DNA from: Profundibacterium mesophilum KAUST100406-0324
GTDB lineage: Bacteria > Pseudomonadota > Alphaproteobacteria > Rhodobacterales > Rhodobacteraceae
Reading direction: 5' to 3'
Assembly: GCF_009835145.1 (NCBI RefSeq)
Contig: NZ_APKE01000035.1
Span: 1-64,000 of the forward strand
Length of the DNA: 64,000 nt
Below, in pieces: positions 55,951 through 64,000 of this stretch; the stretch's first letter is position 1, and every line of letters starts with the position of its first letter. The notes beneath the pieces were generated by a model. It saw only the letters and a program-made list of their open reading frames with translations, ran no database searches and was not told the DNA's origin. Position numbers and translations under genes: made by a program.

Positions 55951-56391
55951 TCAGTGGCCCATTACCATGTCCTGCAATGCGTCGCGCTCCATCGCCAGCT
56001 CCGACAGGCGCGCCTTGACCACGTCGCCGATCGAAATCAGGCCGATCATCCGCTCCCCGTCGAGTACCGGCATGTGGCGGAACCGTCCCTCGGTCATCTT
56101 GGCAAGCACGGTGTCGGCGCTTTCCTCGGCGCGGCAGGACACCAGCTCCGTGGTCATCAGGTCGGACACCTTGTCGCCGAGGCACCCTGTCCCGCGCCGA
56201 CCAAGCTCGCGCACGATGTCGCGCTCGGACAGGATCCCGCGCGGACCGGCCTCGATGCCCTCGTCCGCGACGATCAGGGCCCCGATGCGGTGCTCCGATA
56301 GCAGCTTCGCCGCGTCGCCCACCGTGGCTTGCGCCGCGACGGTGATTACCGCGCCATCCCCCTTGCCCTTGAGTATCTGCTTGACCAGCAT
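55951..56391 (-). CDS. Two-CBS-domain protein
   Basis: A 146-residue cytoplasmic protein consisting of two CBS modules (about 10-65 and 78-135). They are recognisable by LLSEHRIGALIVAD, GILSERDIVREL, then MTEGRFRHMPVLDGERMIGLISIGDVVKA (landmarks RHMPVLD and GLISIGDVVKA). CBS pairs bind adenine nucleotides and regulate other proteins; no partner is encoded nearby. ATG at 56391 has AGGAGGAA upstream. Confidence 0.87.
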   Translation of the reverse strand: MLVKQILKGKGDGAVITVAAQATVGDAAKLLSEHRIGALIVADEGIEAGPRGILSERDIVRELGRRGTGCLGDKVSDLMTTELVSCRAEESADTVLAKMTEGRFRHMPVLDGERMIGLISIGDVVKARLSELAMERDALQDMVMGH

Positions 56392-56451
56392 GCCGGGGTT
56401 CCTCCTTGTGCCACCTTCTCGCACCGAGCGTGGCCGCGGCGCGCATCGCTG

Positions 56452-57348
56452 TCAAGCGAGCGCTTCGAGGCGCGCGATCTCCTGGCGCAGGGCCCCGATG
56501 AGGGCCTGGGCGAAACGGTCGTGACGGGCGGCCCGGCGCCCGCCCGCATGGCGCACTAGCCAGAAGGTCCGCGTCATCGAGATCTCCTCGTGAAGGACGC
56601 GCACCAGTCCGGGCGCCTGGGGAAGCGCGAAATCGTGGACGACGCCGATCCCGGCGCCCTGCGCGATCCAGCGGAACTGCACCGCTACCGAGTTCGATGC
56701 CAGACGCACGCGCTCGACCCCGAGCGCCCCGAGATAGTCGAGCTCGCTGTCGAAGATCATGTCGGGAATGTATCCCGCGATGCGGTGCGCGCCGAGATCG
56801 GCGGCCCCCTGAAGGGGCGGCGCGCCGTCGAGGTAACCTTGGTGGGCGGCGAGCGACAATCCGTAATCGGAGATCTTCTGAACCGTCAGCCGGCCCGAGG
56901 ACGGCCGCGATACCGCGATCGCCATATCTGCCTCGCGCCGCGACAGATCGACGATGCGCGGCAGGGCGACGATCTGCACCTCCAGTCCGGGATGCGCGTC
57001 ACAGAGCTGCGCGCAGACCTGCGGCAACAGGAAGTTGGCGCAGCCATCGGGTGCGCCCAGGCGGATCGCACCGCTCAGGCCCTCCTCGGCGGCGGCGGCC
57101 TCGCTCGTGCCGGCCCCGATCGCCAGTTCGGCCTGCTCGGCCTGCCGCACCAGCCGCTCCCCGGCCTCGGTCAACCTGTAGCCTTGCGGGGACTTGACGA
57201 AAAGAGGCGCGCCGAGCCCCGCCTCGAGACGCGCGACACGACGCCCCACGGTGGCCGGATCAAGCCTCAGTTCACGCGCCGCGCCGCTGAGGCTGTCCTG
57301 CCGGGCCACGGACAGGAATATTCGCAGGTCGTCCCAGTTGATAGCCAT
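56452..57348 (-). CDS. LysR family transcriptional regulator
   Basis: A 298-residue LysR-type regulator. The N-terminal helix-turn-helix (NWDDLRIFLSVARQDSLSG, ELRLDPATVGRRVARLE) is followed by a periplasmic-binding-like effector domain. ATG at 57348 is preferred over one 6 nt upstream because AAGG then has normal spacing. It is divergent from mmsA with about 100 bp between, which contains an inverted repeat typical of LysR sites. It is the probable local regulator of the valine-degradation genes; the inducer is unknown. Confidence 0.88.
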   Translation of the reverse strand: MAINWDDLRIFLSVARQDSLSGAARELRLDPATVGRRVARLEAGLGAPLFVKSPQGYRLTEAGERLVRQAEQAELAIGAGTSEAAAAEEGLSGAIRLGAPDGCANFLLPQVCAQLCDAHPGLEVQIVALPRIVDLSRREADMAIAVSRPSSGRLTVQKISDYGLSLAAHQGYLDGAPPLQGAADLGAHRIAGYIPDMIFDSELDYLGALGVERVRLASNSVAVQFRWIAQGAGIGVVHDFALPQAPGLVRVLHEEISMTRTFWLVRHAGGRRAARHDRFAQALIGALRQEIARLEALA

Positions 57349-57364
57349 GGTCATCCTTGCATTC

Positions 57365-57384
57365 TTGCAAAACCCTTTTGGCAA
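57365..57384. promoter_or_regulatory. LysR-type operator candidate between the regulator and mmsA
   Basis: TTGCAAAACCCTTTTGGCAA is an imperfect inverted repeat (TTGCAAAA / TTTTGGCAA) with the T-N11-A core that LysR-type regulators recognise. It lies 66 bp upstream of mmsA and 17 bp from the regulator start, so it could control both. Confidence 0.5.
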
Positions 57385-57450
57385 ACTGCGGCTTTTCGCA
57401 CGCCCCCCGCAAGGCCTAAGCTGCGCGCAACGTTTATTGGAGGACCTTTC

Positions 57451-58947
57451 ATGGAACAGCTCTCGCACTGGATCGACGGCAAGCACGTCAAGGGCAGCGG
57501 CCGCAGCGCCGATGTCTACAACCCCGCCACCGGCGAGGTGCAGGCACAGGTCCCGCTTGCCACGAAATCCGAACTCGATGCCGCCGTGGCCAGCGCCGAG
57601 AAAGCGCAGCCGGCCTGGGGCGCCACGAACCCGCAACGCCGTGCCCGGGTCATGATGGAGTTCGTGCGCCTCATCAACCGCGACATGGAAAAGCTTGCCG
57701 AGGCGCTCAGCCGCGAGCATGGCAAGACCATCCCCGATGCCAAGGGTGACGTGCAGCGCGGGCTCGAGGTGATCGAGTTCTGCATCGGCGCGCCCCATCT
57801 GTTGAAGGGCGAGTTCACCGACAGCGCCGGGCCCGGCATCGACATGTATTCGATGAAGCAGCCGCTCGGCGTCGTGGCCGGCATCACCCCCTTCAACTTC
57901 CCCGCGATGATCCCGCTGTGGAAGATGGGCCCTGCCCTCTCCTGCGGCAACGCCTTCATCCTCAAGCCCTCCGAGCGCGACCCCTCGGTTCCGCTGATGC
58001 TGGCCGAGCTGCTGAAGGAAGCCGGGCTTCCCGATGGCATCCTGCAGGTGGTCAACGGCGACAAGGAGGTCGTGGACGCGATCCTCGACAACGAGACGGT
58101 GCAGGCGGTGGGCTTCGTCGGCTCCACCCCGATCGCGGCCTATATCTACGAGCGTGGCTGTGCCAACGGCAAGCGCGTGCAATGTTTCGGCGGCGCCAAG
58201 AACCACATGATCATCATGCCCGACGCGGACATGGACAAGGCCGCCGACGCGCTGGTGGGCGCGGGCTACGGCGCGGCCGGCGAGCGCTGCATGGCGGTCT
58301 CGGTCGCCGTTCCGGTGGGAGAGGAGACCGCCGACCGGCTGATCGAGAAGCTGGTGCCGCGTATCGAGAAGCTGAAGGTCGGTCCCTACACGGGCGGCGA
58401 TGACGTGGATTACGGCCCCGTGGTCACCGCCGCTGCCAAGGAGAACATCGCGCGCCTGGTGCAGTCCGGCATCGATGCCGGCGCCGAGCTTGTCGTCGAT
58501 GGCCGCGATTTCAGCCTGCAGGGATACGAGGACGGCTTCTTCGTCGGCCCGCATCTCTTTGACCGTGTGACGCCGGACATGGACATCTATCGCAAGGAAA
58601 TCTTCGGCCCCGTGCTCAGCACGGTGCGCGCGGGCTCCTACGAAGAGGCGCTGGGCCTTGCGATGGATCATGAATACGGTAACGGCACCGCGATCTTCAC
58701 CCGCGACGGGGACGCCGCGCGCGACTTCGCCAACCGGGTGAATGTGGGCATGGTCGGCATCAACGTGCCGATCCCGGTACCGCTCGCCTATCACACGTTC
58801 GGCGGCTGGAAGAAATCGGGCTTCGGCGATCTCAACCAGCACGGGACGGACGCGTTCAAGTTCTACACCCGCACCAAGACCGTGACCTCGCGCTGGCCGT
58901 CGGGGATCAAGGATGGCGGTGAGTTCAACTTCAAGGCGATGGACTGA
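57451..58947 (+). CDS. mmsA: CoA-acylating methylmalonate-semialdehyde dehydrogenase
   Basis: Oxidises methylmalonate semialdehyde to propionyl-CoA with NAD and CoA in valine breakdown. The 498-residue aldehyde dehydrogenase starts ISHWIDGK-like LSHWIDGKHVKGSGRSADV and has PFNFPAMIPLWKMG, GSTPIAAYIYERGCANG and the catalytic Cys in GAAGERCMAVSVAVPVG. The regular Glu of most aldehyde dehydrogenases is replaced (CFGGAKNHMIIMPDAD), as expected for the CoA-dependent class. GGAGGA lies 7 nt upstream of the ATG. First gene of the valine-degradation cluster. Confidence 0.95.
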   Translation: MEQLSHWIDGKHVKGSGRSADVYNPATGEVQAQVPLATKSELDAAVASAEKAQPAWGATNPQRRARVMMEFVRLINRDMEKLAEALSREHGKTIPDAKGDVQRGLEVIEFCIGAPHLLKGEFTDSAGPGIDMYSMKQPLGVVAGITPFNFPAMIPLWKMGPALSCGNAFILKPSERDPSVPLMLAELLKEAGLPDGILQVVNGDKEVVDAILDNETVQAVGFVGSTPIAAYIYERGCANGKRVQCFGGAKNHMIIMPDADMDKAADALVGAGYGAAGERCMAVSVAVPVGEETADRLIEKLVPRIEKLKVGPYTGGDDVDYGPVVTAAAKENIARLVQSGIDAGAELVVDGRDFSLQGYEDGFFVGPHLFDRVTPDMDIYRKEIFGPVLSTVRAGSYEEALGLAMDHEYGNGTAIFTRDGDAARDFANRVNVGMVGINVPIPVPLAYHTFGGWKKSGFGDLNQHGTDAFKFYTRTKTVTSRWPSGIKDGGEFNFKAMD

Positions 58948-58953
58948 TCGCTT

Positions 58954-58987
58954 GCGCCGGGGGTCTGAACGAACGGGCGCCCGGCGC
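58954..58987 (+). terminator. Hairpin between mmsA and the carboxylate-amine ligase gene
   Basis: GCGCCGGG (58954-58961) and CCCGGCGC (58980-58987) form an 8-bp stem with an 18-nt loop, 7 bp after the mmsA stop. It could end or attenuate mmsA transcription, raising mmsA over the downstream genes. No T-run. Confidence 0.4.
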
Positions 58988-59025
58988 GTTCTCTACGCTG
59001 ACACCTGCGAAACGGAGTGAGCGAC

Positions 59026-60198
59026 ATGAATGAACCCGCCTTCAGCATCGGCATCGAGGAAGAATATCTCGCGGTCGACCCCGACACTATGGACCTGGCC
59101 CCCGTGCCGCCCGAAATGCTCGAGGAGGCCAAGGACGCGCTCGGTGACAAGGTGAGCCCAGAGTTCCGGGCCTGCCAGATCGAGATCGGAACCGGGGTCT
59201 GCGCCGATATCGGCGAGGCGCGATCGGACCTGGCGAACCTGCGCTGCACCCTGTCGGAGATCGCCGAGCGTCACGGCCGGGTTCTCGCGGCCGTCTCCTG
59301 TCACCCCTTCGGCGAGCCCGAGAACCAGGAAACCGGTCCCGCCGCCCGCTATGACGAGATCGCCGAGGATATCGGCGGCATTGCCCGCCGCCTGATGACC
59401 TGTGGGATGCATGTGCATGTGGGGCTCGGCGAGGATGATGAATTGCGAGCCGACCTGATGCAGCAGTTCACGACGTTCCTGCCCTACGTGCTCGCCCTCT
59501 CCGCCTCCTCGCCCTACTGGAAGGGTGAGGATACCAGGCTCGAGAGCTACCGGCTCAACGTCTTCGACAGCGTCCCGCGCTCGGGATTGCCGCCGCGCTT
59601 CGATCACTGGTCGGATTACAGGCGCACCGTCGATCTGCTTGTCGACAACGAGATCGTCGAGGATGCCAGCAAGATCTGGTGGGACCTGCGCCCCTCGGAG
59701 GCCTTTCCCACGCTCGAGGTGCGGATCGCCGATGTCTGTCCGCGCATGGAGGACGCCCTTTCGATCGCGGCTTTCATCCAGTCCGGAATGCGCCTGCTGT
59801 GGCGCCTCAAGACGCAAAGCCAGCGCTGGCGGATCTACGAGCGCTTCTTGATCGAAGAGAACCGCTGGCGGGCGCAGCGTTATGGCACCAACGGCACACT
59901 GCTCGATCTGGGCCGCGGGCACCTGTCGCCCTTCGCCGACATGCTCGAGGATCTCACCGGGCAGATGCGTGCCGATGCCGAGGCGCTGGGCTGCGCGGAC
60001 GAGTTGAACGGCTGTCTCGACATCGCCCGGAACGGCGCGAGCGCGACGCGCCAGAGGAAGGCCTTCGAGGCGGCAACCAACAAGGGCGAGGCGCCGAAGG
60101 ACGCCTTGCGCGAGGTGCTGCGCGAGGTGACGTCGGAATTTCGGCAAGGCTGCAGCCGGGAGGATATCGCGCGCCGCGCCGGATCCGGCGCCGCCTGA
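59026..60198 (+). CDS. Carboxylate-amine ligase (YbdK/GCS2 family)
   Basis: A 390-residue ATP-dependent ligase of the glutamate-cysteine ligase 2 family. The N-terminal signature SIGIEEEYLAVDP, ACQIEIGTGVC and the histidine-rich MTCGMHVHVGLGED are characteristic. YbdK proteins join glutamate to cysteine weakly; the natural substrate is unknown. ATG at 59026 has GGAG 7 nt upstream. It is unusual to find it inside a valine-degradation cluster, between mmsA and the acyl-CoA dehydrogenase; a role in that pathway is not established. Confidence 0.88.
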   Translation: MNEPAFSIGIEEEYLAVDPDTMDLAPVPPEMLEEAKDALGDKVSPEFRACQIEIGTGVCADIGEARSDLANLRCTLSEIAERHGRVLAAVSCHPFGEPENQETGPAARYDEIAEDIGGIARRLMTCGMHVHVGLGEDDELRADLMQQFTTFLPYVLALSASSPYWKGEDTRLESYRLNVFDSVPRSGLPPRFDHWSDYRRTVDLLVDNEIVEDASKIWWDLRPSEAFPTLEVRIADVCPRMEDALSIAAFIQSGMRLLWRLKTQSQRWRIYERFLIEENRWRAQRYGTNGTLLDLGRGHLSPFADMLEDLTGQMRADAEALGCADELNGCLDIARNGASATRQRKAFEAATNKGEAPKDALREVLREVTSEFRQGCSREDIARRAGSGAA

Positions 60199-60241
60199 GA
60201 ATGACCGGGGCAGCAGCGTCCCGTGAAGGGAGGAGAATACC

Positions 60242-61381
60242 ATGGATTTCGCACTGAGCGAGGAGCAGCAGGCGATCTTCGACATGGCGCGCGCATTCGC
60301 CGAGGAGCATATCGCTCCGAATGCGCGCGCCTGGGAGGCGGAGGGAACGATACCGCGCGCGCTGTGGCAGGATGCCGCGGCGCTCGGCTTTGGCGGGCTC
60401 TACGTGTCGGAAGAGGCCGGCGGCGTGGGGCTCGACCGGCTCGATGCGAGCCTCGTCTTCGAGGCGCTGAGCATGTCCTGCCCCTCCGTCGCGGCCTTCC
60501 TGTCGATCCACAACATGTGCGCCGGGATGATCGACCGCTTCGGATCGGACGACCTCAAGGAGCGCATCCTCGCGCCGGCGGTGCGGATGGACAAGGTCCT
60601 GGCCTATTGCCTGACCGAGCCGGGATCGGGCTCGGACGCGGCGGCGCTCAAGACACGGGTCCTGCGCGATGGTGACGGCCTTCGCCTGACGGGCACGAAG
60701 GCGTTCATCTCCGGCGGCGGCTACTGCGACGCCTATGTCGTGATGGCGCGCACTGGCGGTGACGGGCCGCGCGGGATCTCGGCCATCGTGGTCGAGGATG
60801 GTGCGCCGGGACTGAGCTTCGGCGCGCTCGAGGACAAGATGGGCTGGCGCGCGCAGCCCACGAGGCAGGTGCAACTCGACGATTGCACGGTGCCGGAGGG
60901 CAACCTGCTCGGCGTAGAGGGCGCCGGCTTCTCCTACGCGATGAAGGGGCTGGACGGGGGACGGCTGAACATCTCGGCCTGCTCGCTCGGTGCGGCACAG
61001 GCCGCGCTCGACGCGACGCTGACATACATGTCGGAGCGCCGGGCCTTCGGAAAACCCATCGACCAGTTCCAGGCGCTGCAATTTCGCCTCGCTGACATGG
61101 AGATCGAGCTTCAGGTGGCGCGCTGCTTCCTGCGGCAGGCGGCGTGGAAACTCGACACCGACGCGCCGGATGCCTCCGTGCATTGCGCGATGGCCAAGAA
61201 ATTCGTCACCGAGGCCGGCAGCCGGATCGCCGATCAATGCCTGCAACTGCATGGCGGCTACGGCTACCTCGCCGATTACGGCATCGAGAAGCTGGTCCGC
61301 GATCTGCGGGTCCACCAGATCCTCGAGGGCTCCAACGAGATCATGCGCCTGATCGTCGCCCGCCACATGGTGGCATCATGA
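60242..61381 (+). CDS. Acyl-CoA dehydrogenase, probably isobutyryl-CoA dehydrogenase
   Basis: A 379-residue FAD enzyme that would oxidise isobutyryl-CoA to methacrylyl-CoA. Motifs are AYCLTEPGSGSDAAALKT (FAD and substrate), GGGYCDAYVVMART, YMSERRAFGKPIDQFQ and the C-terminal LHGGYGYLADYGIEKLVRD, with the catalytic Glu in QILEGSNEIM. The substrate is assigned from the cluster (mmsA, enoyl-CoA hydratase, mmsB). GGGAGGAG lies upstream of the ATG, and the stop overlaps the next gene (ATGA). Confidence 0.9.
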   Translation: MDFALSEEQQAIFDMARAFAEEHIAPNARAWEAEGTIPRALWQDAAALGFGGLYVSEEAGGVGLDRLDASLVFEALSMSCPSVAAFLSIHNMCAGMIDRFGSDDLKERILAPAVRMDKVLAYCLTEPGSGSDAAALKTRVLRDGDGLRLTGTKAFISGGGYCDAYVVMARTGGDGPRGISAIVVEDGAPGLSFGALEDKMGWRAQPTRQVQLDDCTVPEGNLLGVEGAGFSYAMKGLDGGRLNISACSLGAAQAALDATLTYMSERRAFGKPIDQFQALQFRLADMEIELQVARCFLRQAAWKLDTDAPDASVHCAMAKKFVTEAGSRIADQCLQLHGGYGYLADYGIEKLVRDLRVHQILEGSNEIMRLIVARHMVAS

Positions 61382-62427
61382 GCGGCGACGATGTCCTGTT
61401 GCGCCGGAGCGGAAAGGCCGGGCGGATCACGCTGAACCGCCCCGCCGCGCTCAACGCGCTGAGCCCCGAGATGTCGCGGCGCATCGAGGAGGCGCTGGCG
61501 CAATGGGCGCGGGACCCGCAGGTGCGGATCGTCCTCATCGACGCGGCCGGCGAGAAGGCCTTCTGCGCCGGCGGGGACATCGCCGATATCCATGCGCGGG
61601 CCGTGGCGGGGGATCTGACCTTCGCGCGGTCGTTCTGGCGTCAGGAATACCGGATGAACCTGATGATCGCGCGCTATGGCAAACCGGTGATCAGCCTGCT
61701 GCAGGGGTTCACGATGGGCGGCGGGGTCGGCCTCGGCTGCCATGCGGCGCATCGGATCGTCTGCGAGAGCAGCCGGATCGCGATGCCCGAATGCGCGATC
61801 GGCCTCGTGCCCGATGTCGGGGGATCGCGTCTTCTGGGCTGCGCTCCCGGCGAATGCGGGGCCTACCTGGGCCTGACGGGCGCGCGCATGGGTCCCGCCG
61901 ATGCGATCCATGCGGGCTTTGCCGACATGTTCATCCCGGCCGAGCGCTGGGGCGATCTCGTCGCGCAGCTCGAGCGGGACGGCGATGCCGACGCCCTGCG
62001 CGCCCATGCCGCCGATGCCGGTCCCGCGCCGCTGGCCGAGAAGCGCGATGTCATCGACCGGACCTTCGGCGGCACCGATATCGCGGCCATCCGGGGGGCG
62101 CTGCACGGCATGGGGATGGACGATCCCTTCGCCGAGGAGGCCCTGGCGGGACTGTCACGCGCCTCGCCGCTTTCCGCGGCCGTGGCGCTTGCCCTGGTGC
62201 GGCGCAGCGGCGCGGCGCCGGGGCTCGTGCAGGCGCTCGAGCTTGAATTCCGGGCAACCTACAGGCTGCTCGAGACCGGCGATTTCGTCGAGGGCATCCG
62301 CGCGATGATCATCGACAAGGACCGCAAGCCGAACTGGCGCCACGCCGATGCCGCGCAAGTCTCCGGCGAGGAGGTTGCGTCCTATCTCGCGCCGCTCGGA
62401 CCCGAAGGGCTCGAGCTGCCGGAATGA
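61378..62427 (+). CDS. Enoyl-CoA hydratase/3-hydroxyisobutyryl-CoA hydrolase
   Basis: A 349-residue crotonase-fold protein. The length and the features KAFCAGGDIADIHAR, GFTMGGGVGLGCHAAHRIV and AMPECAIGLVPDVGGS (Glu and Asp of the hydrolase group) match 3-hydroxyisobutyryl-CoA hydrolases better than simple hydratases of about 260 residues. It would release 3-hydroxyisobutyrate from its CoA ester. Start ATG at 61378 overlaps the preceding stop by 4 bp. Followed by mmsB, which oxidises the product. Confidence 0.88.
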   Translation: MSGDDVLLRRSGKAGRITLNRPAALNALSPEMSRRIEEALAQWARDPQVRIVLIDAAGEKAFCAGGDIADIHARAVAGDLTFARSFWRQEYRMNLMIARYGKPVISLLQGFTMGGGVGLGCHAAHRIVCESSRIAMPECAIGLVPDVGGSRLLGCAPGECGAYLGLTGARMGPADAIHAGFADMFIPAERWGDLVAQLERDGDADALRAHAADAGPAPLAEKRDVIDRTFGGTDIAAIRGALHGMGMDDPFAEEALAGLSRASPLSAAVALALVRRSGAAPGLVQALELEFRATYRLLETGDFVEGIRAMIIDKDRKPNWRHADAAQVSGEEVASYLAPLGPEGLELPE

Positions 62428-62483
62428 TCGAAGCGGCCCGGCGCTGCCCGGACGCGAACTGAACACAAGGAGGAGAAGCGGGA

Positions 62484-63356
62484 ATGAGGATCGGGTTCAT
62501 AGGTCTTGGCAACATGGGGCTGCCCATGGCGCGCAACCTTGCAAAGGCAGGCCACGAGGTCACCGGATATGACCGCGCCGAGGTCGATGCGGGGCCGGTG
62601 ACCCTCGCGCGCAGCGCCGCCGAGGCGGCATGCGGCGCGCAAGTTGTCATCACCATGCTGCCCAATGGCGACATCCTGCGCGGTGTCGCCGATGAGATCG
62701 TGCCGGTCATGGAGGCCGGGGCGATCCTGCTCGATTGCTCGACGGTGGATGTCGCGACGGCGCGCGATGTCGCCGCGCAGGCCAAGGCGGCCGGCTTGGG
62801 CATGCTCGACGCCCCGGTCTCGGGCGGCATCGGCGGCGCGTCTGGCGGCACGCTGACCTTCATGGTCGGTGGCCCCGAGGCGGCCTTCGAGGCGGCCCGG
62901 CCCCTCTTCGACATCATGGGGGCCAAGGCCGTGCATTGCGGACCCTCCGGCAACGGCCAGGCGGCCAAGATCTGCAACAACATGATCCTCGGTGTGACCA
63001 TGATCGCGACCTGCGAGGCCTTCGCCCTCGCCGACAAGCTCGGGCTCGACCGGCAGGCGATGTTCGACGTGGTCTCGACCTCCTCGGGGCAGAGCTGGAG
63101 CATGAACACCTATTGCCCCGCGCCGGGCATCGGTCCGCAATCCCCCGCCGACAACGATTACGCGCCGGGCTTCGCGGCCGATCTCATGCTCAAGGATCTG
63201 CGCCTTGCGCAGCAGGCCGCCGAAGGGGTTGATGCCGACACGCCGCTCGGGCTGGCCGCGCGCGACCTCTACGAGAGTTTCGTCGAGCGCGAGGATGGCC
63301 GCGGACGCGACTTCTCCGCCATGCTGCCACGACTGGCGGCGCGCGGACGAGGCTGA
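62484..63356 (+). CDS. mmsB: 3-hydroxyisobutyrate dehydrogenase
   Basis: Oxidises 3-hydroxyisobutyrate to methylmalonate semialdehyde, the substrate of MmsA. The 290-residue protein has GFIGLGNMGLPMARNLAKAG (NAD site), DAPVSGGIGGASGGTLTFM (substrate signature), the catalytic Lys in GNGQAAKICNNM and the typical C-terminal GFAADLMLKDLRLAQQAA. AAGGAGGAG lies 9 nt upstream. Last gene of the cluster, with a terminator 30 bp after the stop. Closer to the family pattern of true HIBADH than the paralogue at 15170. Confidence 0.95.
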   Translation: MRIGFIGLGNMGLPMARNLAKAGHEVTGYDRAEVDAGPVTLARSAAEAACGAQVVITMLPNGDILRGVADEIVPVMEAGAILLDCSTVDVATARDVAAQAKAAGLGMLDAPVSGGIGGASGGTLTFMVGGPEAAFEAARPLFDIMGAKAVHCGPSGNGQAAKICNNMILGVTMIATCEAFALADKLGLDRQAMFDVVSTSSGQSWSMNTYCPAPGIGPQSPADNDYAPGFAADLMLKDLRLAQQAAEGVDADTPLGLAARDLYESFVEREDGRGRDFSAMLPRLAARGRG

Positions 63357-63388
63357 CGCAGACACCGAGGCTGCGGCCAGAATAAGAA

Positions 63389-63425
63389 GGGGGGCGGCAT
63401 GCTGAACATGCCGCCCCCCTTTTTT
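63389..63425. terminator. Strong intrinsic terminator after mmsB, probably bidirectional
   Basis: Perfect 13-bp arms GGGGGGCGGCATG (63389-63401) and CATGCCGCCCCCC (63407-63419), loop CTGAA, then six Ts (63420-63425). On the opposite strand the hairpin is followed by CTTCTTATTC. It separates the valine cluster from the convergent TRAP gene. Confidence 0.9.
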
Positions 63426-63446
63426 CTTGGCCGGTCGCGCGCCGCG

Positions 63447-64000
63447 CTACCGGGTGATGATCTCCGGGCCCATGAAGGTGGTCGGCAGCCAGGTCGACAG
63501 GACCGGGATGTAGGTCACCATGATCAGGAAGACGAAGAGCACCGCGAGGAAGGGCAGCGCCGCACGCACCACCTGCATCATCGGCATGTTTGCGACGCCC
63601 GAGGTCACGAACAGGTTGAGGCCGACGGGCGGGGTGATCATCCCGATCTCCATGTTCACGACCATGATGATGCCAAGGTGGATCGGATCGATCCCGAGCT
63701 GAATGGCGATCGGGAAGACCAGGGGCGCGACGATGACGATCAGGCCGGACGGCTCCATGAACTGGCCGCCGATCAGCAGGATCACGTTGACGATCACGAG
63801 GAACATGATTGCCCCGAAGCCCGCGTCGAGCATCATCCCGGCGATCTGCTGGGGGATCTGCTCGTCGGTCAGCACATGCTTGAGGATCAGCGCGTTCGCG
63901 ATGATGAACATCAAGGTCACGGTCAGCTTGCCAGCCTCGAAGAGCGTGTTGCGCACGTCGCGGTGGAAGAAGGCGGTGATCAGCGCCCAGGGACGCTGCA
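63447..64000 (-). CDS. TRAP transporter large permease, DctM family (3' part)
   Basis: The C-terminal 184 residues of a TRAP-type transporter membrane subunit; the gene continues beyond the right edge. The fragment starts QRPWALITAFFHRDVRNTL and shows four to five hydrophobic helices, including IGGQFMEPSGLIVIVAPLVF, MVVNMEIGMITPPVGLNLFV (the DctM signature with the PPVG turn) and ALPFLAVLFVFLIMVTYIP. With a small permease and a periplasmic receptor it would import an organic acid or similar anion using a sodium or proton gradient. The partner genes would lie to the right, outside the window. Confidence 0.93.
   Translation of the reverse strand, partial: QRPWALITAFFHRDVRNTLFEAGKLTVTLMFIIANALILKHVLTDEQIPQQIAGMMLDAGFGAIMFLVIVNVILLIGGQFMEPSGLIVIVAPLVFPIAIQLGIDPIHLGIIMVVNMEIGMITPPVGLNLFVTSGVANMPMMQVVRAALPFLAVLFVFLIMVTYIPVLSTWLPTTFMGPEIITR

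Overview
The window is high-GC DNA, densely packed with genes, and looks like a chromosomal segment of a Rhodobacteraceae-type alphaproteobacterium (Roseobacter/Paracoccaceae relatives). Support for this: the bdhA-patatin pair, the ppiD-trpE pair, an IalB-family protein, lpxD with its own acyl carrier protein and ketosynthase, a phoR-pstSCAB-phoU-phoB cluster with a membrane-less PhoR, and a valine-degradation cluster of mmsA, acyl-CoA dehydrogenase, hydrolase and mmsB. No species can be named from the sequence alone. Gene content is mostly housekeeping and metabolic; no phage, plasmid, CRISPR or complete insertion sequence is visible.

Layout. 1-5.6 kb: an enoyl-CoA hydratase gene cut off close to the window edge, a thioesterase, an arginase-ornithine cyclodeaminase operon (arginine to proline) with a divergent Lrp/AsnC regulator and a palindromic operator, DsbB and a DedA-type membrane protein, and a zinc metallopeptidase. 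5.6-16 kb: tRNA-Leu(CAA), two divergent envelope genes (YcbK-like peptidase and L,D-transpeptidase), lpxD-acp-KAS, IalB, a penicillin-acylase family hydrolase and a 3-hydroxyisobutyrate-dehydrogenase-like protein. 16-25.5 kb: ppiD-trpE, a SYLF lipoprotein, hemB, a membrane protein and mfd (possibly leaderless). 25.5-32 kb: a plastocyanin-like protein, an acyl-CoA ligase/DsbA-like/MFS operon, small stress and lipoprotein genes and an orphan peptide-binding protein. 32.0-32.2 kb: a short intergenic transcription unit with a promoter, two hairpins and a strong U-tract terminator, which I read as a candidate small RNA.

32.2-41 kb: bdhA with a patatin-like esterase (polyhydroxybutyrate-type metabolism), a DUF502 membrane protein, psuK-psuG (pseudouridine breakdown), rpsB-tsf, then a small accessory-looking pair (a phosphotransferase and a group 4 glycosyltransferase) whose start codons overlap head to head. 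41-48.5 kb: the complete phosphate-uptake and signalling operon phoR-pstS-pstC-pstA-pstB-phoU-phoB on the minus strand, with four PHO-box half sites at exact 11-bp spacing upstream of pstS and a very strong hairpin between pstS and pstC.

48.5-64 kb: a conserved-looking hypothetical protein, a Cys/Met-type PLP enzyme, yicC-gmk-gamma carbonic anhydrase, a TctC-like binding protein, a DUF305 protein, a sugar dehydrogenase coupled to coaD, a CBS-domain protein, a LysR regulator divergent from the valine-degradation genes (mmsA, carboxylate-amine ligase, acyl-CoA dehydrogenase, enoyl-CoA hydratase/3-hydroxyisobutyryl-CoA hydrolase, mmsB), and the 3' end of a TRAP transporter large permease entering from beyond the right edge.

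No obviously new multi-gene system was found. The most worthwhile leads are the candidate small RNA at 32.1 kb, the lpxD-acp-KAS arrangement, the pst operon regulatory structures, the leaderless-mfd hypothesis and the truncated gene at the left edge.
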